64,000 bases of DNA from Lanius collurio (taxonomy: Eukaryota > Chordata > Aves > Passeriformes > Laniidae). The stretch is from assembly GCA_020086605.1 (NCBI GenBank), contig JACBWW010000047.1, positions 777,503 to 841,502 on the forward strand, written 5' to 3'. Position numbers and translations under genes: made by a program. The notes beneath the pieces were generated by a model. It was not told the DNA's origin. It worked only from the letters and a program-made list of their open reading frames with translations, and did not search any database. Of this stretch, positions 37,047 through 51,600 are shown piece after piece (position 1 is the stretch's first letter; each line of letters starts with the position of its first letter).

Positions 37047-39649
37047 CTACAAAACCACAGATTGTCCAGTTATAAAACATGGTCAGTAAGTTCAGGCATT
37101 GGCATTAAAGAGCAAAGGATTTATAAACATTTATTTTTCTGTGTGCATTTCTGTTTATAATTACAAATGCAATATCAGCCAGTGAAAGAAGAGAATTCAA
37201 GATCTCAACAACATATTTCCTCCCAGTAATCCTCTGTTTTTTATCACTGATTTCCACCACACCTTGCAGAGACATTGCCTTGACTCAGAAATCCTATTTA
37301 CAGGTAGATGAAATCAAATCTAAAATGAGCAAAGAGAGCATCTTTGGGTCTCTTTTAGAAACATTTTCCACTCTTAAGTATCACAGCAACATAATCCAGA
37401 TGCTTCTGGGTATCAGACTTTGTAATGCAGTTTGTACAGAGTTTTCAGCAGGATATCTCAGGAGAATGGTTTGGAACCACACACAAGGTCAAGATGCAGA
37501 CTCCTCTTTGTCTGCAAAGGCTCTTGTACATCATTTGGCCTGGATATCTACAGCAGCCCAAAATGGGCATGTACACCTTGATTGACCCTTAAACATAAAT
37601 TATTATCAGTCAAATCTGTCCTTAAACTTAGAAGAATTGCTAGTAATCATTATATATAAACTTTTGAAATATGTCAGGTTTTATTTGATTTCTGTAATTT
37701 TCCAAATTAAGGAGTCCATTTTAAAGATTTTCTTTTTTAATTGCAAGGGGTATAAATACAGTGCTCACAAAAAGACTTTATTTTATTGCTTTATTCAGCT
37801 GATTCCAGAACACAGGCCTTTAAAAGAAACTGCTAAATATTACAGTATGGACAACAACAATCACAAGAACTGCTGATACTGCTCATTGTGCTATTTGATC
37901 CTTGTTTCCATCCTAAATGTATTTCATTTTAGTTTCTTAACCACAAAAATAAGTTTTAAGAGACCTTATCCATCAAACTTACTGCAACCTACTAGCATTA
38001 AATATTTTAAGCTGGTAACAAATTCAAATTCAACACTTCCTGCAAACAATACCAACAAAGAAACCCTACCAATATTTACACTCTGTCCCTGAAACAGATC
38101 TTTGAGCCTGTCATGAAAAATATCACTTTTAACATGCCCAAGCGGTTATCAACCATGAGCTATTCTGGAGTACCTTCAAAATATGCTATAAATGTGGACA
38201 AATCTCTGTTGCAGAGCCATTTGTCATGGGAATGTTGAAAATTGTTTTCCAGCACTGAGAAGCACAGAGCCACGGATCACCAGAATCATATATGTTTCAT
38301 TTTTATATTTGTATGGTTTTTTTAAAACATACATAATGTATGTAGCCCTCAAATTCTGCTGCATTGAATTTTGATCTCACATATTGGGCATGCACATGAA
38401 ACACTCAGAGACTGGTTACATAAAACCCTCATAGTCACAGGTCAGAGGGAAAGTTCTCTTACAGACTTTCACCTGCTCACATGGTAGGCAAATTCAAAGA
38501 ATATTAAGCAGTTCCCATGCAGCAGTGTTCACTCAGGAACCAGTATCCCAAGGTGCTCTCATATGCCCAGTTCCTAACACCACAGATCAGCTTAACAGGC
38601 TGCACCCATGCAGATGAGACCTTCCATGGTTTCCATATTCCCTATCCTAAGGCTACCCACGGCAAAAATCATACTGACTGATCAAACATATATACAACGA
38701 TACAACCAGTTGGGTTTGGGTTTCTCTTTTAGTTTGTTGGTATTAATGCATGAAGTTCCCTTCAGTACAACACAGTATTTCTAACAGCCATTGTACCTGT
38801 CAGTGCAACACAGCCACGTTTGGCAAGAGCAGAGCAGTTTGAAGTTGAATGCTAATGACAGACCAAGCAATTTTCTGTATCATGGAGCCAAGGCTACTCA
38901 GTGCTTTGTTGATTATAAGCAGTTTTGTGTGTTAAACTGTAAATCTGATGCAAATTTGATAACTGAGAGAGGAAAGGACATAAAGGAGAAAATTTTATCC
39001 TTCTGTAGTAGGAATAACTCTCTGTAAGCTTCCTAGGATTTCAGTTTTTAAAATCAATACAGAATCCTATCATCTTGAGAGTGAATCAAGTTTTCGGAGA
39101 AAGATGGATTTAGTCACAAAACTGAATTTAACCTTTATTTCTCCAAGAGGAAAAAATCTTAACATTTCTCTATTTATCACAACCAGGCACAAATGAGAGT
39201 TCACTTGCATGTAGGCAGCATTTTCAGGATTCTGGAAGGGAGAAATCCACACACTACACCCGCAGCCGAGTGCACACTTGAGCAACTCGGTGGAGGAACA
39301 TCCTCAAGTTCCTGTTTAGACTGTGCAGAGCACTGATACCCAAACAGAGGAACTGAGGCTTCTGCCTGTCTGCCCCACCACTGTCATTGTGGCCCCCTCA
39401 GAGCCCTGTTCCCTCGCAGCCACACCTCCTCACTCACACTGGCTTGGCACCCAGCCCGCACCCCAAAATCCATCTGGCTCCAGACAGCCTCGTCCCATGG
39501 TGCTGGTAACAGGAGCACAGAATTAAATCAATAATGGTCTAAAGAGTGGAGCCTATACACAGAGAGAGGGATAAAATCTGTCATTTCAAGGAAAGGCTTG
39601 GCAGAACCCCAAACCTCAACATACATTATCAAGACAAGGAAAGTAAGCA

Positions 39650-39675
39650 GGGGGGAGGGGAGGGGGAGGAGAGGG
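39650..39675 (+). repeat. G-rich purine tract with G-quadruplex pattern
   Basis: Four or more G runs (39650-39655, 39657-39660, 39662-39666, 39673-39675) separated by single A or short purine loops. The G-rich strand is the template strand of ANKRD44. Whether it folds in vivo is unknown. Confidence 0.7.
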
Positions 39676-39821
39676 AAGAGATGATAACAGGATTACAAAA
39701 AGCATTAAGACAAATAATCAGACCTGCTTCAAGTGCAGTTCTCAGAAGAACAAAAGGTCAGTAAGAGACAGGAGATAAGCCATAAACAATGGCTAGAAAA
39801 TCTCGCTGAGATGAGATAAAG

Positions 39822-40163
39822 TCTCTTTCCAGTACCTAAAGGGGGCCTACAAGTGAGCTGGAGAGGGGCTTTTTACAAGGGAGTGTAGTGATAGGACATA
39901 GGGAAATGGTTTCAAGCTGTAAGAGGGCAAGTTTAGATTAGATACTGAGAATAAATTCTTTACTGTGAAGGTGGTGAGGTACTGACACAGACTGTCCAGA
40001 GAAGCTGTGGATGCCCCATCCCTGGAAACGTTCAGGGTCAGGTTGGATGGAGCTTTGAGCGACCTGGTCTAGTGGAACATGAAAGGTGTCCCTCATGGCA
40101 GGAGGTTGGAATGAGATGAACTTTAAGGTCACTCCCAACCCAGAGCTTTCTGTGATTCTATGA
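39822..40163 (+). mobile_element. CR1-type LINE, 3' fragment (~340 bp)
   Basis: Reads as the 3' end of a CR1: CCAGTACCTAAAGGGGGCCT, TTTTTACAAGGGAGTGTAGT, GAAGCTGTGGATGCCCCATC, GAGCGACCTGGTCTAGTGGA, and the terminal TGTGATTCTATGA. Antisense to ANKRD44. This is the most complete of the three copies and has no intact open frame. Confidence 0.95.
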
Positions 40164-41948
40164 AAACTGTGTTAGCAGCCTGTATTAGTTCATAGAAAAG
40201 ATGATGCTGCAGGTTAACATCATCTAAAAAAACTTTTATTTTAAACAGATAAAAGAAACTAAGAATCTAACAGCTAGGCAGTCAGGAACAGAAGGCCTCA
40301 GCAAGAAAAACACTCAACACATGCTTAAACTGTTCAAGTGATTACAGAGGCACTGATAAGGCCTCCACAGGCTTAAAGTTAGACTAGTCCTTAAGTGCTT
40401 TATTGGATCAGAGCCTTGGGGTACAGGAAGATTAGCAGAACAGTGAGCTGAATGAATCATATCAACACATGTAAAATATACAGGTACATTAAGGAAAGGG
40501 CCTACATTTTCTCCTCAACACAGCCTACATCTCAAGGGAGATAATGGATTTGATTTTCAGTATCAACTGCAACTGCTCAGATCAGGTAATGCTTAAAACA
40601 GAGTTATTTACTATTAAAATGTAAATGCAACTACTGGAGAAAATAAATGTATGTACCCTGTTTTGTCACCAAACTGACTGAGAGCTAATGGGAATTGTTG
40701 GAGTTTACAGAAGGAGTTTAATGCACCACAAAAACTGAGTTACTGAAGCCTTTGGATTTCCACCACCTTCAAAATGTGCCTGGGTGGCAGAATAAAGCAT
40801 ATGAATGGTTATAACTTCCACTGATCAAGTCTAACCAAAATAATGACAGAAACAAGCCTCCTGCTCATTCACTCCGTATACAGTTGTTACATCTGAGTAT
40901 ACCTCATTTCAATAGCACAACCATTAAAAATAAAATTTCAGAGACAAGTTGACTGCAGAAAAATTAAATATTAGGAACTGGTAGGAACTACTGAAGGGGC
41001 TAAAAGCATATGAGCACCGACTTCTTGGGCTATTTACAGCCATTCTGAGCCAAAAGCTGATGGTGTACCAAGAAGATCTCTGCTGCTTCAAGGATATCCT
41101 CCTTCTCATACTTTCTTTTATTAAGGCCTGTAATTCACAGAGCAAATTGAAATGTTTGACAGTGAGCACCACTGGTGAAGGTGAAAATCAAGCTGTGTAA
41201 CTTATGTCTTGTGCTTTTTCTTCTGCATGGTAATAACCAAGCATAGACATTGTCATCTTAAAATGCAGATCCTGGTTTCAGCACCTCTCATTTCACAGTC
41301 TTCAGTTTAGCCTCAGAAATAAAGATTTTTCTGGACTGACTCTTAAATTGCCAAGTGCTCATGAAGTAGAAGAGGTAAATACTTTGATCTTCTAGAACAT
41401 GAAAAATTATCTTCTCTCTCCCCCGTCATCTAATGCTTGCCTTCCATGAGGCCGACAATGACTTTTGTGCTAGAAAAGCATAACTTTAAAAATTAATTAC
41501 TAATTCCAGATTGAGACCATAGAAACTGTTATACTAAAGAACAGAATTATTCTGATGCTTATGGGTATTCAGTGTAAGACTCAAAAGATAGACATAAATA
41601 ACTGCTCCACTTTTATAAATACAATATTGATTTTGGATGGGAGGTGCTAAGGCATGGGAGCATACATCACTCAGGATGGGAAAAGATTTAGAAAATTCAA
41701 GTATTTCAGGCTGATATTGCTGCCTTCGAAGAAAATAATGCAGTTACAGCCAAACCTTGCCATGAGACTTTAATGGTCTATACATCCTTAACTGTCTCAA
41801 ACTGATGAGTCACCAGCACAGATATATATAACCCAGTAACCATTACTACAATAGCATGCTGTTGCAAAGCAACCCAGAATATTTCAGACTCTCAGTCTCT
41901 CCAGCAGAATCTTCTTCACAGTTCAAAAATTTTCTTTATAAAATACTT

Positions 41949-41963
41949 AAAAAAAAAAAAAAA
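41949..41963. repeat. Poly-A run (15 nt)
   Basis: Homopolymer in intron 2; no element body is recognised next to it. Confidence 0.8.
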
Positions 41964-44900
41964 TCCAAGCCAGAAAAGTATTTAATCTAAATAAAAGTCA
42001 TGCTAGTTACCTTACATTGCAAACATCAGTGTAATTTCATATTCAGTTGTCTTATATAATGGAGAATTGTTCATAGTTTCTGTAAAAAAAATTCTCCATC
42101 ACTTCCCACTTAAATAAACAGCATATTAAACAGCACTATGAGAGGCTAAATATCCAGTGGAAGTCAGCTATTACCTGGCACCAAACTGTCAGCCTGTGTC
42201 AAAGCAGAAGCCTTCCAAAGTTCTTGACTAAATCCTCCAGAAGACTTTCCAGCACAGCAAAATTACATCTAGAAGCATTTACTACCAGGATAGCTTTATT
42301 CTCCTGCAAGGCTCCACATTCCAGGAAGGTAATCACCATTCCTTGAGCTGAGGTAAGGGTCTGGTGTTCCAGGTTCCTGAAATATCACCATTACAGCCCC
42401 TCCTAGTCCCAAGGCAGGCACCTCACTCTAAACTGAACAACAAGCTGGTTTCTACTTCAGCTGTCCCAAACACACAAAGCCTTTCAGTCTCATGGTCCTA
42501 AACATGGGCACTTGTACCCTCAAACACTCACTGCACCTCCAAAAACATGCTTAGCAACAATACAGGCATACATAGAACTTGTGTGCATGTGTGAAGACCT
42601 GGATGAAGCCTGAATCCTGCTGACAAAGGCAGTCCTGAAAATCTATGCCTTTCCAAGCAGGATAATGAGAAAAAAAAGTAATAAACAGCACACAAACGTG
42701 TCTCCATAATGACTTCCTTCCTGCCCTCCTTATCTCATATAAACCACCCCCTAAATACATGGTCCTGCATGTATGGCCCTGCAATCTCTGCTGGTGCTGC
42801 TGCCTGACACTGCAGCCAGAAGGAGGGTTCTATCCAAGAGAAAACACAGCATTAGAGGATAAAAAATAAAAACAGAGAGAATGAAATGACTTGCAAATAA
42901 CACATCAGTTAGGGGGAAGAATACTGGATGGTTTTTTTGAGCTTTTTGTTTGACTTTAGGTATTTTAAAGGGAAGCTAAACTAGAAGACTGAGAGGAAAA
43001 TGGAAATTTCACAGGAAGGATTTTGGTTTGTAATATTTAACATAAGAACTGGACTTTACAGATGTAAGCACGTGTATTATGAATCTCAAATAAGAAGGGG
43101 TTACAACTGGATGCAGATTAGCCCCTAGATTTTGTGAGTCATTCTCTCCCACTCTTCCCTAAGTAAAAACAGCATCCCAAAAAATCCCCATCTGCATACA
43201 CATAGCATGAACACCCAGCTACTTCTGAATGTACCAAACACAAGTGTAGAAGATGTCTACCTGCAACTCATCTGGCAGTGTGGATTGTCCAAGGGACATC
43301 ACAAATGTCCTGGGAAAACAGGCTGCTGAATGCTGCCCACAGGCAGACCACACAAGGACACAGTGTGTATGCAGTACCCAGGGGTAGGGAATTGCTCATT
43401 GCCAGTGAAATGTAACAGAGTCCATGCCCTCAGGATGCACAAGTGGCATCTCATGCCCCCAGAGCACAGGTAGGGACTGGAGAGGTCAAAGTGACAATTA
43501 CGGTGGCAGAATGAACTAAAACCACACTTGTAATCCAAGCAGATTTCACTTTGTTGCAAAATAGAAGCCACAATTAGAGCAGTATCCAGAATTAAGCCAT
43601 TTCCATCAACAAACACATCCTTGGCTTGGGACCTTACTAATTATTTTACCAGACCAAAAAGAAGAGTAATATTCTAAACTTCTGATTTCCTCCAAACTCT
43701 CTCCTGAGACTAATTTTCTCTTGGGAAGTATGCACATGCATTCCTAATTTTGTGTTGTTTCTCCATGCACTTTTTCTTCTGTCTTCCAAATACTTCTCCT
43801 GATGGAGATTAAAAAACCCCAAATTTTTAAACTTCAGAAATTCTCAAAGCTTGCTGCAAAACAGACTTTTATTGTGTATCCCTGTCCTACCTATATTTGA
43901 TCTCTTCTAGTGTTTAAACAGCCAACCAAAATGATCAACAAAGGACAAATCTCTGCCAAACAGTGTCAGAGTTTCCTCTCACATGAGCAACCAAACACTA
44001 ACATGGAAGTAATTAAAAACACCCTTAAAATAGAAACATAAGCATGCAATGCAAATTGCCAGCTCACAGCACAATGAGGGGGAAATCTTTTCATCTTTCT
44101 TTAGTGCTATTTTAAGCAATTGACACTTTCCTGCAGTCACTATTCAGAACACAACCTTCAGAGTGTGTGTTGACCAATATTTTTCTAATTCTCTGTCAAA
44201 GTACAGCTTTGCATTTCTCCCCTGACCAAAAAGCTGTTCAGGCAAAGCATTCTTGGGTGGATTTTGAGCATTGTAAATAATATTCTGGGCAAAACCATTC
44301 AATGACTTTTTCTATTAAGTACTATGGTACTCATCTGCAAAACACATATTCTTCATCTAATCTTGCACCTGACAGCTGAGAGCATCTCCCTAGCAACCAT
44401 CACTAACAGACAGCCAAAGGATAGAAAAAACTGGAGAAGCCCACAATAACCTTGTACAGGAAATGCTATTTTGAAAATCCAGCGTGAAATACAGAGGATA
44501 TTTTAGGACTGTGGTGTTCATCTAGTTTGTTGAAGGGATTTTGTTTGGTTGGGTTTGGTTTTTTCCTTTGGTTTATTAAGATCATCAACAAAAACAAAGA
44601 AGGAGGAAACGCAAGGGAGAGGATTCTTTAAGGAAGCACCTTTAGGAACTTTCAAGAAAGCAATCAGGTACTGACAATCCCAGGGAAAGCTTAATATCAA
44701 GGTCTTGGATCAGATTTAAAACAGCAGCAAGTCTTTCCTTCTACTGGACAGCAAATGGAGTGGAGCCCCAGTCAACCAGATCTGAAGGATCACCTCTCCA
44801 GTTCCTTTTGGCAGCTCTGAACCTGATGGTTGGACCCCATTACCTGCAAAAGCTGCAGTGCCAAGATGGTACCAGACCAGCTGCTGGAGTCAGCAATGAA

Positions 44901-45653
44901 TAAACTGATGGTTTTATGTCACAGAAAGACATGAAGAAAAGGAAGGTTCATTCAAAAGTCCAGGAAACACCTGGAAATCATCACTCTGCTTCTGCTTTCT
45001 ATTCTCACCACTTTGAGAGGCCACAGATCGTAGTCAGGACTGGCAGGACTTGTTTCCAAGAGTATGGATTTAAGTTAAAATCAAAGAGGGGAAAAAAAAC
45101 ACCCCAATTTCTGCAAAAAAGACCAAGGTGAAATGGAGATTTTTTCAAAGCACTCAACTACTACTTGTTTACAGCTGCTTACCATTCTGGCTAGAATAAG
45201 CATGTCTGCAAAACAGTAATTCCTTTGTGGGAAAATTGTGGCCAAGATTCTGCTTCCTTACTCTCACTGCTGAGAATTATAGTGAATTTAGTTTAAGTAG
45301 AGTCAAATGCATAACAGCTCCTGATCTGCAAAGACTCTTCATAAAAGGAAACCCTACAGAGAGTAAAAATATGCAATTTTCAGCTGTTTTCATTCATTTT
45401 CTCAGTAAGAGAAAAAACAATGTCCCTGACTGACCTTCACATTTGGAATAATTACCATACACTTAGAAAATTTAAAGTCACCTGCTAGAGACAATTATGT
45501 ATCAGACTCCTAATTAGGATACTAATTAGGAAGCCCCAAATCTTTTACTTCCCAATCATTTCCATTCTGTTATGCATTAATTACTGAGGACATTTTTAAT
45601 ACTCTCCTTGCCACAGTCCATAAGCACAGTACACAACATGCCAAGTCACATAC

Positions 45654-45737
45654 CAAGGCGTTGACATCCTCAGTTTTGTAGATCAACATCCGTATCTCCT
45701 CTGGATCACCACTGAAAATCGCCTGGACCAGTGGTGG
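45654..45737 (-). CDS. ANKRD44: ANKRD44 exon 2
   Basis: 84 nt, phase 0 to 0, encoding 28 residues (about 10-37) that begin PPLVQAIFSGDPEEIRML and end with KTEDVNAL: ankyrin repeat 1. The first repeat is an N-terminal cap and lacks the TPLH tetrapeptide. The acceptor is a pyrimidine-rich tract ending CAG at 45738; the donor is GTATGTG from 45653. The preceding exon should encode only a handful of residues, because the known protein starts just upstream of this sequence. Confidence 0.97.
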
Positions 45738-45984
45738 CTGGAAAAAGGAAACAGGAGAAGCAGCATTACAGGTTTGTTTATTTTCTGATTAAACTGAGAG
45801 CATTTTACTCCTGCTAACATTTGCTAAAGCTGCCCAGAAACGTGGTGTGAGACCCCAGTACCAAATCACCAGGGGTATCTCGTCAGTAAGAGCTATCAGT
45901 TTTCTTGAGGATAAACTGAAATCATGAGCATGTTTGTACCTATAATGAGCGTGTGTGTGCACAAACAGGGACCCCCATTAGAAT

Positions 45985-46350
45985 GGCAACTTTTGTCAAC
46001 AATGCACAATTAGCCCAGATGTTCTCCCTGGCATGTAAGGGGAAAACTAATTACATCAGACAGTGCTGCATGCTTGCTCTTGGTGCAGATTAATGGTCAT
46101 GCAATGCACATCTAGAAACAGAGCATTATGCAGATAATGAATTTCTGGGCAATTACTAAACAACTTGTATTTTTTTACTGAATAAATACGCAGTGAGCAC
46201 AGTTAATTTTAACCACCCAAGAAGGGAAATAATTATCTTATTGTCTCAAGTCTGTTATTATGCTATTATGAATTGGAATGCAGAAATAAATAATCAGGCC
46301 CACAGGAGAAACAATGTGCTGTGCTCGCTTCTCTCCGATGCTGGCATCCC
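45985..46350. promoter_or_regulatory. Candidate enhancer-like block in intron 1
   Basis: About 250-600 bp upstream of exon 2, homeodomain-type TAATTA cores occur at 46048-46053 and 46230-46235. A perfect 6-4-6 inverted repeat CATTAT-gcag-ATAATG lies at 46124-46139, and a SOX-like AACAATG at 45998-46004. The texture resembles conserved non-coding DNA, but conservation cannot be tested here. Confidence 0.3.
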
Positions 46351-48686
46351 TGAGGGACGGAGCTCTGCATGCACTCACTGCTCTGCTACTCAGCCAGAGC
46401 TGGTGACTTCTGTCCTTCTGACCACCTTGCCAGCAAATATCTGAGCTAGCAACCAAGCTGGCAGCACACTGAACCAAAAGAAGATAAACCTTGCTGCTGG
46501 AGACTCGGGAAAAGAAGGGGACAATTCACAATGATCCCTATCCCAATAAAGCACGCAGTTGAAACAGGTCTCACTTTCACCAGCACCCTTCTCAAGGCAG
46601 TGTGTGCTCCCCTCAGTCTCACTCCTTGTGGCCTCACGGTTTTACTGGCAAAAAGGAGTCTGTGGTGCCATGCAATCACTAGAATCTAAAATAATCCTGT
46701 AAAATGGAAGCATGCATGACTACTTAAGCACATAAAACCACAACAGGTTTTGAGATTCTACAGAATTTTACTCTCTTGTAAACAGGCTATCTCAAAATTC
46801 ACATAACAAGCTGAAAGAACAAAGAACACACCATTTCCTCCCTATCTTTTCTTATTCAAATGTGGAAAATACATTTCTAAGTTAACAGTGTCCATTTTAA
46901 GACATATTAATCCCTTATGTCCTAGAAAAACATTCATACTGGAATCTCATTCTTGCCACTCTTCCAAAAGTGAAAAGGACTAAAGCATCATCTTTCACCA
47001 CAACTGTCTACATCTTACATATTGCAGTGGATGATTGAAAAAGAAAGGAAAAAAAATTGCATTTCACTTGAACCATTTAGCAGGCTTCCTTCCCAGCCTG
47101 TGTCAGAATGGGCAGAGAATATTCCCCACCAGAGGATGCGAACACGAGACCCAAGTCCATTCCCTTCTCTCCTAAAACTAACAGCTATGAAAAATCAGTG
47201 AATGTTTATGAAATTATAATGCTCACACCAAAATATTTGCATTTCACGTGCATTTATCATAATATTTAAATGAAAAAAAAAAACAAAACAAAATGAAACA
47301 GGAAGGCAGAGAGCTCCTCAATTTCAAGCTGAATGGCAACACAACCCAGTGGCCAAGAAACAGATACCTCCAGCAGCTCAGATTATTCCCTGAACCTATT
47401 TGCAGATATGCCCAGCACCTAATGAAAGTATTAGCCAGGCTCTGGTGAAATTTAAGGTTAGACCTCAGACAGCCTTAAAGAAAAAAATTCAAACTTCAGA
47501 TCCTTTAGATTTTTTAGAAGATCTAATGCTGTTACAGATTACTTTTTTCCTTTATAACAGAGAGAGTAAAGCACTGTGCATTGTTACATCAAAAACAGAG
47601 GAAGGTCTACAATGAGGCACTTTGACCCTTCTCTCTGCCAGAAATCTGAATCAGACACAGGAAATGTTTGACCTTTCTAATTAGCATCAGCTACTTAAGA
47701 CAGAAAGCAGATTGACAATAACATTGTGTTCCTTAGACCTGTAACATACAGAAGATCCTCATCTCAATCTTTGTCCACCATACCATGCTCACATTTTAGG
47801 GAGCTTAGATCAAACCCCAGTGTTTGTCACACCTCTGAAGCAGGTTATAACTCCCTGATATAACTCCCACCACTGATACATGGAACCTCTGCTGACAGGA
47901 GAAAGTTGCCAAATACCCATTTCAAAGGTCTCATCATTCAGACCTTTTTCCCCTGTATGATTTAATTTTTAGAAATTAATTATGATAAAATCTATCTCTG
48001 CTAGTTGTAGCAGCAAGAGACAGAGATAATGGAGAATGATCAGAGTCTGCAAACTGGAAAGAAGAAATAAAAACAGTACAGGTTAATAACCACCTTGAGT
48101 CACAAGTGTGCAGCCTGCTCCAGCTGGCCATTTTTCTAATTCACTATGTCATTATTTTATTTTATTTTCAGAGGTATTAGTTTTGAAATGAGAATGCATT
48201 GATGTTGAGGCAATTTTATCACATATTGAGACCTGTTTCTGTGTAAGCTGTGCAGTCATGCACCTGTTGAGGAAAGACATGTCAGAACTATGTTGCAGCA
48301 TTACTGCTGCAGTTTGAGGTCAGAGCTGAGAACGTGCATCCACATCCATCAGCACAATGGAAAAAGCAGTGCTCCATTCAGCAGCTGACAGTGATGGAAA
48401 GGGGCTTGTGCAGTTAGGTACACACTGATGATGGATGCCCAATGACCTGAACAGATTACCTTTTTGATCTTCAGTGATAACCTTATTCATGCATGAATGA
48501 CTTCAAACAACCTTTTTATTTTTTTAATTCCTGAAGGGTAGATAATGATCCTTTCTTATTATCAAAGTATAGTATAGTTTTGGAAATAATTTCTAAAACT
48601 TGTGACATCATTAATGGGTTATTTCATTAACAGAAATATTTTGCTTTAAAAGTCTTCAAATTAAAGAGTTGTTAAACTCTTATAAT

Positions 48687-48699
48687 GGGGGGGGGGGGG
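48687..48699. repeat. Poly-G run (13 nt)
   Basis: Thirteen consecutive G in intron 1; a common sequencing and length-variation trouble spot. Confidence 0.85.
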
Positions 48700-51600
48700 A
48701 AGCACAAGCACAGAGCAGATTATGTACAACTATTATTAGACTTAAGCAAGGGTGCAGGGTTTTGGAATGATGAACAACTGTTTCATCAGCTCAGCTCTCT
48801 GCATCTTCCAAATTCTTAAAGAGAATTTCAGTTGGGAGTGTTCACATTTTTTTTCTGAAAATAAACTCCAGCAGCTAACAAAAACTTTTCCATGTTACTT
48901 TTTCTACACAGTTACTATGATAAGTATGAAATTTACCAACAAGTTTTATTAGAGTGTTCTTTACTTTGTGCTGTAAGAAGCATTTTAGTAAAAATAAAAT
49001 TGTGTCTGCAGATTCCTTCCAGTGTGGCAACATATTGCTATCTTTACAGATTGTGGGGCAATCACAAGCTGGACTTCAACCCACCAGGTAAAATTAACTT
49101 GTTGAACTGAAGGCACAATGATTGTTTCAGCAACACAGCTTAAACCCACATGGAAGAATGTCCTGTGGCTCAGCTGGATTCCACAGAGCCAACAAGTTAT
49201 TCCAAGAGAAAAAGTTCAGCCCTGGGAAATTCTCCTCCATTGATCTAACTATTACCAAGGGGCACCAGCAAGTCTCTGAGCCCAGATGAGATGAAGCATT
49301 TAAGGGGACTGCCTCAAGTATCATCTTAATTACTATGTCCAAAGCAGGTGCTGAACCTCCTAGCAAACCACTTAGTGTTTCTGTTGAGTAGCAAGTAACT
49401 GTGACATATACTGAACATTTTGCCTTGATTTTAGATATCCTGACTCACTAACAAGGACTTAGGCCAGATTTTTGTTTGGCAGGAGGCAGAGGCAGAAAGG
49501 ATGATCGACTCCCATGCCCATTTGATATAACTGACTACCATTTGTTCCTGTGAGTGAAGTTATATATTGATCCTTTATTAGTTCTAATTGTATTACATCA
49601 AGTTCCTGGACTAAACACTTGGATATGTACATGTATTCATGTAACTAGCAAGGCAATGTAGCAAGACACACAATCATTTCAAAGTGGTATTGATTCTGAC
49701 AGTGTTTGGCCAAACACCTCTTGTTTTTCTGAAAGTACTCTCACTAATCAAGATTACAAGGTTGTCTGCAATGTCACATCACATACATCTATTTCCTTCC
49801 ACTGGTCAAAGCAAAAAGGCTACTCCTCTTCCTAATTTTAGTGTAGGACTTTTTCCCTCTGAGCAAACAGTACATGAATATCTGAAATGCTGTTTTAACT
49901 TACAAGACTGTATTAGTGAACAGCCATTAACTCAATTTCTCTTAACTCATAGAGTCCATTTCCCTGATGCTTTATACAGTTCCATGTACAGAAATTAATC
50001 AATACTGATAATTTTTAACAGGCTTTGTAGTCTATTTCCCTTGCATCAGGGATTAGCTTTTTACTGTGTTTTAGGAATGAATTGCTGGGTAAATATAAAA
50101 AGAAGTTTGCTCTTAATTTGTTAATTCAAAGGGTGCATTCCTGTTGTAGGAATTTCTATATACTGGCTTTTGACAGAAAAGCACTTTCACAGAGCTGGTA
50201 TTTGGAGAAGAATGCTCTTGGATGGCTGCTAAGAGGTATTCCAGAGCAATTACAGATTTTTAATGAGTGACTCCCTAAGGAATACTTGTCCAAACTACTG
50301 AAAGGCCAGTGGGGAGAATCAAATCTGTAAAGAGGGTGTACTGGTTCCCTGGAAGCACCATGACAAACTAACAGCATTGTTAAGTGAGTAAATGCACTTA
50401 GGACAATAAATAATTGGCAGACCAATAAATATCCTGTATGCTGCAACACTTGAAATACAGCAGAGAAAAAAAAACTCATTTAATTTCATTCTGTCTTATT
50501 ATGTCCTTCAGTTTATTGCAGACTAGCCCAGTGACTGAAGGATTGCACATCAATCCTCTGCAGCAAGGACAGTATGCATGCCTACACATTGCTATTTATT
50601 TCAATTTGTTCCACTGTGTTTCAGTGCTCAAGGACCAACAAACTTATATGACACACAGAGGTATTCAAAAAAACACAACTCAACACTCCCAAAACTAAAA
50701 AATAATTCTGTATGACAGTGGCACTTCCAAGCTGAGAGATCTTCATGCTGTTTTCAGGCCAGCATTTAAAGGATGCAACTGTGCTCTGACACTTTCCCTG
50801 GACCAATGGCTTTCCAACTCGCTGCTATGCTGTGCTCTAAGTTGCTTAGAGGGATGTAATGGGCATTTAAGTTTTAATGTAAGAAGTGCTGTTTTTTCCT
50901 GTAATGGCCCCCATTTCTATCCATGTCATTAATAACAGCTCCTCCAAAGCCTCAGGCTGTGTTTGTCCTTCAGACCATGAAAAGAACTTCACATCAGCAC
51001 AGGACACACAGGAGTAGTGGAGAATTGATCACTGCTTCATTTGCTGTTATGCTCTCCTGAGAACAGGTAAAAAATGATATATAAACTCTAATTAGCTTCA
51101 ATAGCAACTTTGGATGTAACTTTTAAAAGAAAGAGGAGCTGGAGGGGAGTGTCTGCATTTGCCTGGACAACACAAGGCCACAGCCAAAAGTGTCTCCCCC
51201 CCAGTGCTTTCCTTCAAATGATGAATGGCAACTTCATCAAAACACAAAAAAATGCTCAGTGACCAAATGGAAAATAACCCCAGCGCACACGTGTGGTTCC
51301 CAGTATGGTCTAACCCTAAGGGACACATTGAATGGCACCCAGGGCATCAGGAGAAGATGTCTGCAAAGACAATCAGTGTGGTACAAACAACGTTCAGTGT
51401 GCTTGGTGCTTTTTCCCCTCTCAGGAAGGCAGAAAAGGTTCCTAAGCAATTGCTCACAAATATCTGAATAATTCATGCAATGCTAACATGGTCCATAGGT
51501 AGTTCCCACTTAGGCATGCATTCAGCCTTTCCCACAGTGGCTTCCCAAACAAAGACTTGAACATTTACAGAACTATTTGGTGCAGAATTAGTTGGAATAC

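Larger units (their letters stand above)
37047..45653 (-). other. ANKRD44: Intron 2 (8.6 kb)
   Basis: Non-coding. Contains a plus-oriented CR1 3' end (39822-40163), a G-rich purine tract (39650-39675) and a 15-A homopolymer (41949-41963). The remainder is unique AT-rich sequence with only short chance open frames. Confidence 0.85.
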
